From assembly GCA_002703065.1 (NCBI GenBank), contig PAEO01000009.1, positions 1 through 7,714 of the forward strand: a DNA stretch of 7,714 nucleotides, read 5' to 3'. Below the pieces are notes generated by a model, which did no database searches, was not told the DNA's origin, and was given only the letters and a program-made list of their open reading frames with translations. The number at the start of each line of letters is the position of its first letter. Within the stretch, counting starts at the first letter, position 1. This DNA is from Flavobacteriaceae bacterium. Its GTDB lineage: Bacteria > Bacteroidota > Bacteroidia > Flavobacteriales > Flavobacteriaceae. A program made the translations under genes and the position numbers. Positions 5,832 through 7,714 of this stretch are shown here, piece after piece.

Positions 5832-6374
5832 ATCAAAAATCTTTTTTACATAATATTTTTAATTTCATTTTCTTTAAATGGTCAAGATCTTGATATTATT
5901 TATCCTGAAAAATCAATAGGATTAAAAAATTGGAACATTGTCAATGATGATGTAATGGGGGGAATCTCATCTTCTTACTTGTCGTTAAACCAAGATGACA
6001 ATTTGTTGTTTAATGGCAATCTTTCTCTAGCAAATAATGGGGGATTCGCTTCAACTAGAATGAGATTTGATCAAGATTTAAATGGTGTTAAAGCTGTAAA
6101 AATCAAATTTAAGGGTGACGGAAACACTTACAAATTACGATTTCGACAATACAATATGAGAGCTTCATATTCTTCAGATTTTAAATCGTTTAAGGATGAA
6201 TGGACTGAAGTAATACTCCCAATAAAAGATTTTATACCAACATGGAGGGGATATACCTATTCAAATTATCCAGAGTTAGATATCAAAAAAATATACTCAC
6301 TTGGATTGCAAATTTCAGATAAACAAGAAGGAGAGTTTGAATTAGAGATAAAGTACATCAAAGGTATTTACTAA
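5832..6374 (+). CDS. Exported CIA30 family protein with apparent ATC start
   Basis: The frame encodes a CIA30 domain (complex I intermediate-associated protein 30 type, galactose-binding-like fold): NWNIVNDDVMGGISSS (residues 33-48), NGNLSLANNGGFASTRM, KFKGDGNTYKLRFRQYN, then a WTEVILPIKDF block, FIPTWRGY, and ISDKQEGEFELEIKYIKGIY at the C-terminus. In eukaryotes the family assists complex I assembly; bacterial exported members have no established role. The conserved domain begins before the first ATG (5955), so that ATG cannot be the real start. Upstream the frame reads, from 5832, ATC then KNLFYIIFLISFSLNGQ, a textbook signal peptide. It gives a 180-aa protein of normal family length with ATC exactly where ATG is expected. 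No ATG, GTG or TTG occurs between the in-frame TGA at 5817 and the signal. Either ATC is used as a rare start, or the gene has lost its start. It leads a run with the next two genes. Confidence 0.8.
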   Translation: MKNLFYIIFLISFSLNGQDLDIIYPEKSIGLKNWNIVNDDVMGGISSSYLSLNQDDNLLFNGNLSLANNGGFASTRMRFDQDLNGVKAVKIKFKGDGNTYKLRFRQYNMRASYSSDFKSFKDEWTEVILPIKDFIPTWRGYTYSNYPELDIKKIYSLGLQISDKQEGEFELEIKYIKGIY

Positions 6375-6399
6375 TTTTATAATCAAATTAGTTACATAT

Positions 6400-6615
6400 A
6401 TGAAAAAACAATATAAAGTTGAGGTAATAAAAGAAGGCGTATTGGGAACTCTTTTTTTAGGCTCAAGTAAGTTGCCTGTAAAAAAGATTGAAGAGGTTAT
6501 GAATGAGTATGGAAAAAATGGCTGGGATGTTAGTTTTCAGGTGATTGAAAAGAGTAGAATGTGGCTTTTTTGGGAGAGAGAGGCTTTAATAGTTACATTT
6601 GTAAAAGATATATAA
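6400..6615 (+). CDS. DUF4177-like small protein
   Basis: This 71-residue cytoplasmic protein begins MKKQYKVEVIKEG and continues KKIEEVMNEYGKNGWDVSFQ and WLFWEREALIVTFVK. The order is a Y-K-V-E strand, a helix with N-x-Y-G-x-x-G-W, then strands ending in the W-x-R-E-[AS] segment. That is the pattern of DUF4177-type small alpha/beta proteins, whose function is unknown. The start ATG at 6400 lies 25 bases after the CIA30 stop. Its TAA overlaps the next ATG by one base (TAATG), so translation of the YqhA-like gene is probably coupled to it. The coupling suggests related use, but no role can be derived from sequence. Confidence 0.65.
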   Translation: MKKQYKVEVIKEGVLGTLFLGSSKLPVKKIEEVMNEYGKNGWDVSFQVIEKSRMWLFWEREALIVTFVKDI

Positions 6616-7109
6616 TGAAAAATATTTTTGAAAAGGGGCTTTGGTTGTCGAGATATATAGTAATTCTTACTGTTGTATTATCTATTCTTTCTTCCTTTTC
6701 ATTAATCGCAATTGCAAGCTGGGATATAGTTGAAGCCATTTTTATTGACAATCCTATGTTTAAATCAGAAATTGACAATAATAATCAGTTTCTATTCAAA
6801 ATAATTTCATCAATCGATTTATTCTTGATTGGAATTGTGTTATTAATATTTGGGTTTGGCGTTTATGAGTTGTTTGTAAAAGAGATTGACTTTGCAAAAG
6901 CTAGATTTATGGAGTCAACACTTCAAATAAAAAACCTTGATCAATTAAAAAATAAGATAATCAAGGTTATTATTATCGTTTTGATAGTTAAGTACTTTGA
7001 AAAAATCCTGAAGTTCTCGCAAAATTTTACTTCACCTCAGGATATTTTATTCTTTTCTTTATCCATACTTTGTATTTGTTTTGGGTACTATTTTATCAAT
7101 AGAAAGTAA
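6615..7109 (+). CDS. YqhA/UPF0114 family inner-membrane protein
   Basis: This is a 164-residue protein, the same size as typical YqhA proteins. It has the family's N-terminal FEKGLWLSRY (residues 5-14) and the central signature SSIDLFLIGIVLLIFGFGVY with ELFV (65-88). Four hydrophobic segments at about 14-34, 63-84, 112-128 and 143-160 fit the family topology. YqhA-type proteins are integral membrane proteins without an established biochemical role. The frame is open further upstream to an ATG at 6561, but that extension overlaps the preceding gene; the ATG at 6615 fits family N-termini and gives a TAATG coupling with the DUF4177-like gene. It ends three bases before the converging fasciclin gene, with no hairpin between. 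Confidence 0.85.
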   Translation: MKNIFEKGLWLSRYIVILTVVLSILSSFSLIAIASWDIVEAIFIDNPMFKSEIDNNNQFLFKIISSIDLFLIGIVLLIFGFGVYELFVKEIDFAKARFMESTLQIKNLDQLKNKIIKVIIIVLIVKYFEKILKFSQNFTSPQDILFFSLSILCICFGYYFINRK

Positions 7110-7112
7110 ATT

Positions 7113-7714
7113 TTAATTAGGCAAAATTACTTTGTCAATTACATGTATAACTCCGTTATCGGCTTGAATGTCTACTGCTATAATATTACTGACCCTATTG
7201 TTACCATCTGTTAGGGTAGCTCCACCTGTGACATTAGCTGTAATTGTTCCACCTAAAGTTCCTAACTGAAGGTTGTCTGATAAGTCAGATGCAGCAGCAA
7301 CAGTCTCTGCAATTACATGATATGTTAATGTTGACTTTAATGTTGGCTCATCTATATCATTAAGAGAATTTGCACCAAGTTCTTGTAAAAGAGCTATAAA
7401 AGCATCATTTGTGGGAGCAAAAACGGTAAAAGGCGCTGGAGATGTTTCAGCCCCAGTACTAAGAATTGAAGGAAAATCTGCAGTCAAATCTGGCCTAGTT
7501 AAAGCAGCAAGTAAGATTTCAAGATTTTTATCAGCCTTTGCAAAAGTTACAATAGTAGGTAGCGGGATTACTCTGTTAACTACATGTACTATCCCATTCT
7601 CTGCTCTAACTGCCCTAGTGATCATTGATTCACCGTTGAGGGTAATTCTCATATTTACCTGTTCAACGTGCATTGAAATATTTTTTGTGTAAGTTTCGTT
7701 AACAAATTCAGCTG
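7113..7714 (-). CDS. Fasciclin (FAS1) domain protein, 3' part, two domains
   Basis: The frame is open to the right edge, so the true start is outside the window; the ATG at 7673 lies inside the first domain and is not a credible start. About 200 residues are visible. The first part is the end of one FAS1 domain (ITLNGE, then AENGIVHVVNRVIPLP). A complete second FAS1 domain follows: TIVTFAKADKNLEILLAAL, the H1 block FTVFAPTNDAFIALL, a YHVIAE stretch, and the closing H2 block NGVIHVIDKVILPN. FAS1 domains are extracellular adhesion modules, commonly in secreted or lipid-anchored proteins in this phylum. The protein stops directly after the last domain, with no type IX sorting domain. Codons are visibly richer in G/C than in the neighbouring small membrane genes. 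Confidence 0.92.
   Translation of the reverse strand, partial: AEFVNETYTKNISMHVEQVNMRITLNGESMITRAVRAENGIVHVVNRVIPLPTIVTFAKADKNLEILLAALTRPDLTADFPSILSTGAETSPAPFTVFAPTNDAFIALLQELGANSLNDIDEPTLKSTLTYHVIAETVAAASDLSDNLQLGTLGGTITANVTGGATLTDGNNRVSNIIAVDIQADNGVIHVIDKVILPN

Noticed and set aside
5767..7045. Similar words CTTCACCTGAGGAT (near 5768) and CTTCACCTCAGGAT (near 7030)
   Set aside because: It is one pair only, with one mismatch, and the second lies inside yqhA coding sequence; likely chance.
7411..7692. 93-aa plus-strand frame opposite the fasciclin gene
   Set aside because: It is antisense to two recognisable FAS1 segments.

Overview
The window looks like chromosome from an AT-rich marine member of the Bacteroidetes, probably Flavobacteriia. 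The reasons are the very A/T-biased codon use, the A-rich stretches rather than strong Shine-Dalgarno sites before most genes, short exported proteins starting MKKLFFLL.. or MRKIITLI.., and the gene content: a secreted GH16 glycosidase, an exported CIA30 protein, a fasciclin protein and a DUF5684-like membrane protein. This placement is inference; there is no rRNA or other marker gene here. No phage, insertion sequence, CRISPR array or tRNA was seen.

Layout. Bases 1-92 (-) hold the first residues of a putative lipoprotein that runs off the left edge. Bases 150-625 are a poorly coding stretch. It holds a 74-aa two-helix membrane protein (190-414 +), an open tail in the same frame after its stop (415-525), and what looks like a broken YccF-like membrane gene (531-626 +) with TGA where a tryptophan codon is expected. 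Next comes a minus-strand pair: a cysteine-synthase-family PLP enzyme with an atypical active site (1020-1943) and a DUF5684-like membrane protein (625-1008). Diverging from it is a tight plus-strand run at 2020-4127: a Tat-exported metallophosphoesterase, two membrane microproteins (40 and 47 aa), and a secreted GH16 glycoside hydrolase of the agarase/carrageenase/porphyranase type. A strong symmetric hairpin at 4126-4154 ends this run and also the converging gene at 4176-5312 (-), an exported protein with helical repeats and an NTF2-like C-terminus.

Further right are two small membrane proteins (5390-5593 -, 5639-5725 +). A second plus-strand run follows: CIA30 (5832-6374), a DUF4177-like protein (6400-6615) and a YqhA/UPF0114 membrane protein (6615-7109). 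The last feature is the 3' part of a two-domain fasciclin gene (7113-7714 -), converging on yqhA with a 3-base gap.

The clearest functional grouping is the phosphoesterase-microprotein-microprotein-GH16 run, which puts two exported hydrolases in one probable transcript without SusC/SusD partners in view. The most unusual sequence feature is the CIA30 gene. Its homologous reading frame includes a complete signal peptide, but the only sensible start position is ATC. Several other genes here also lack ATG starts. I did not find convincing evidence of an undescribed multi-gene system; the candidates worth checking are listed as findings.
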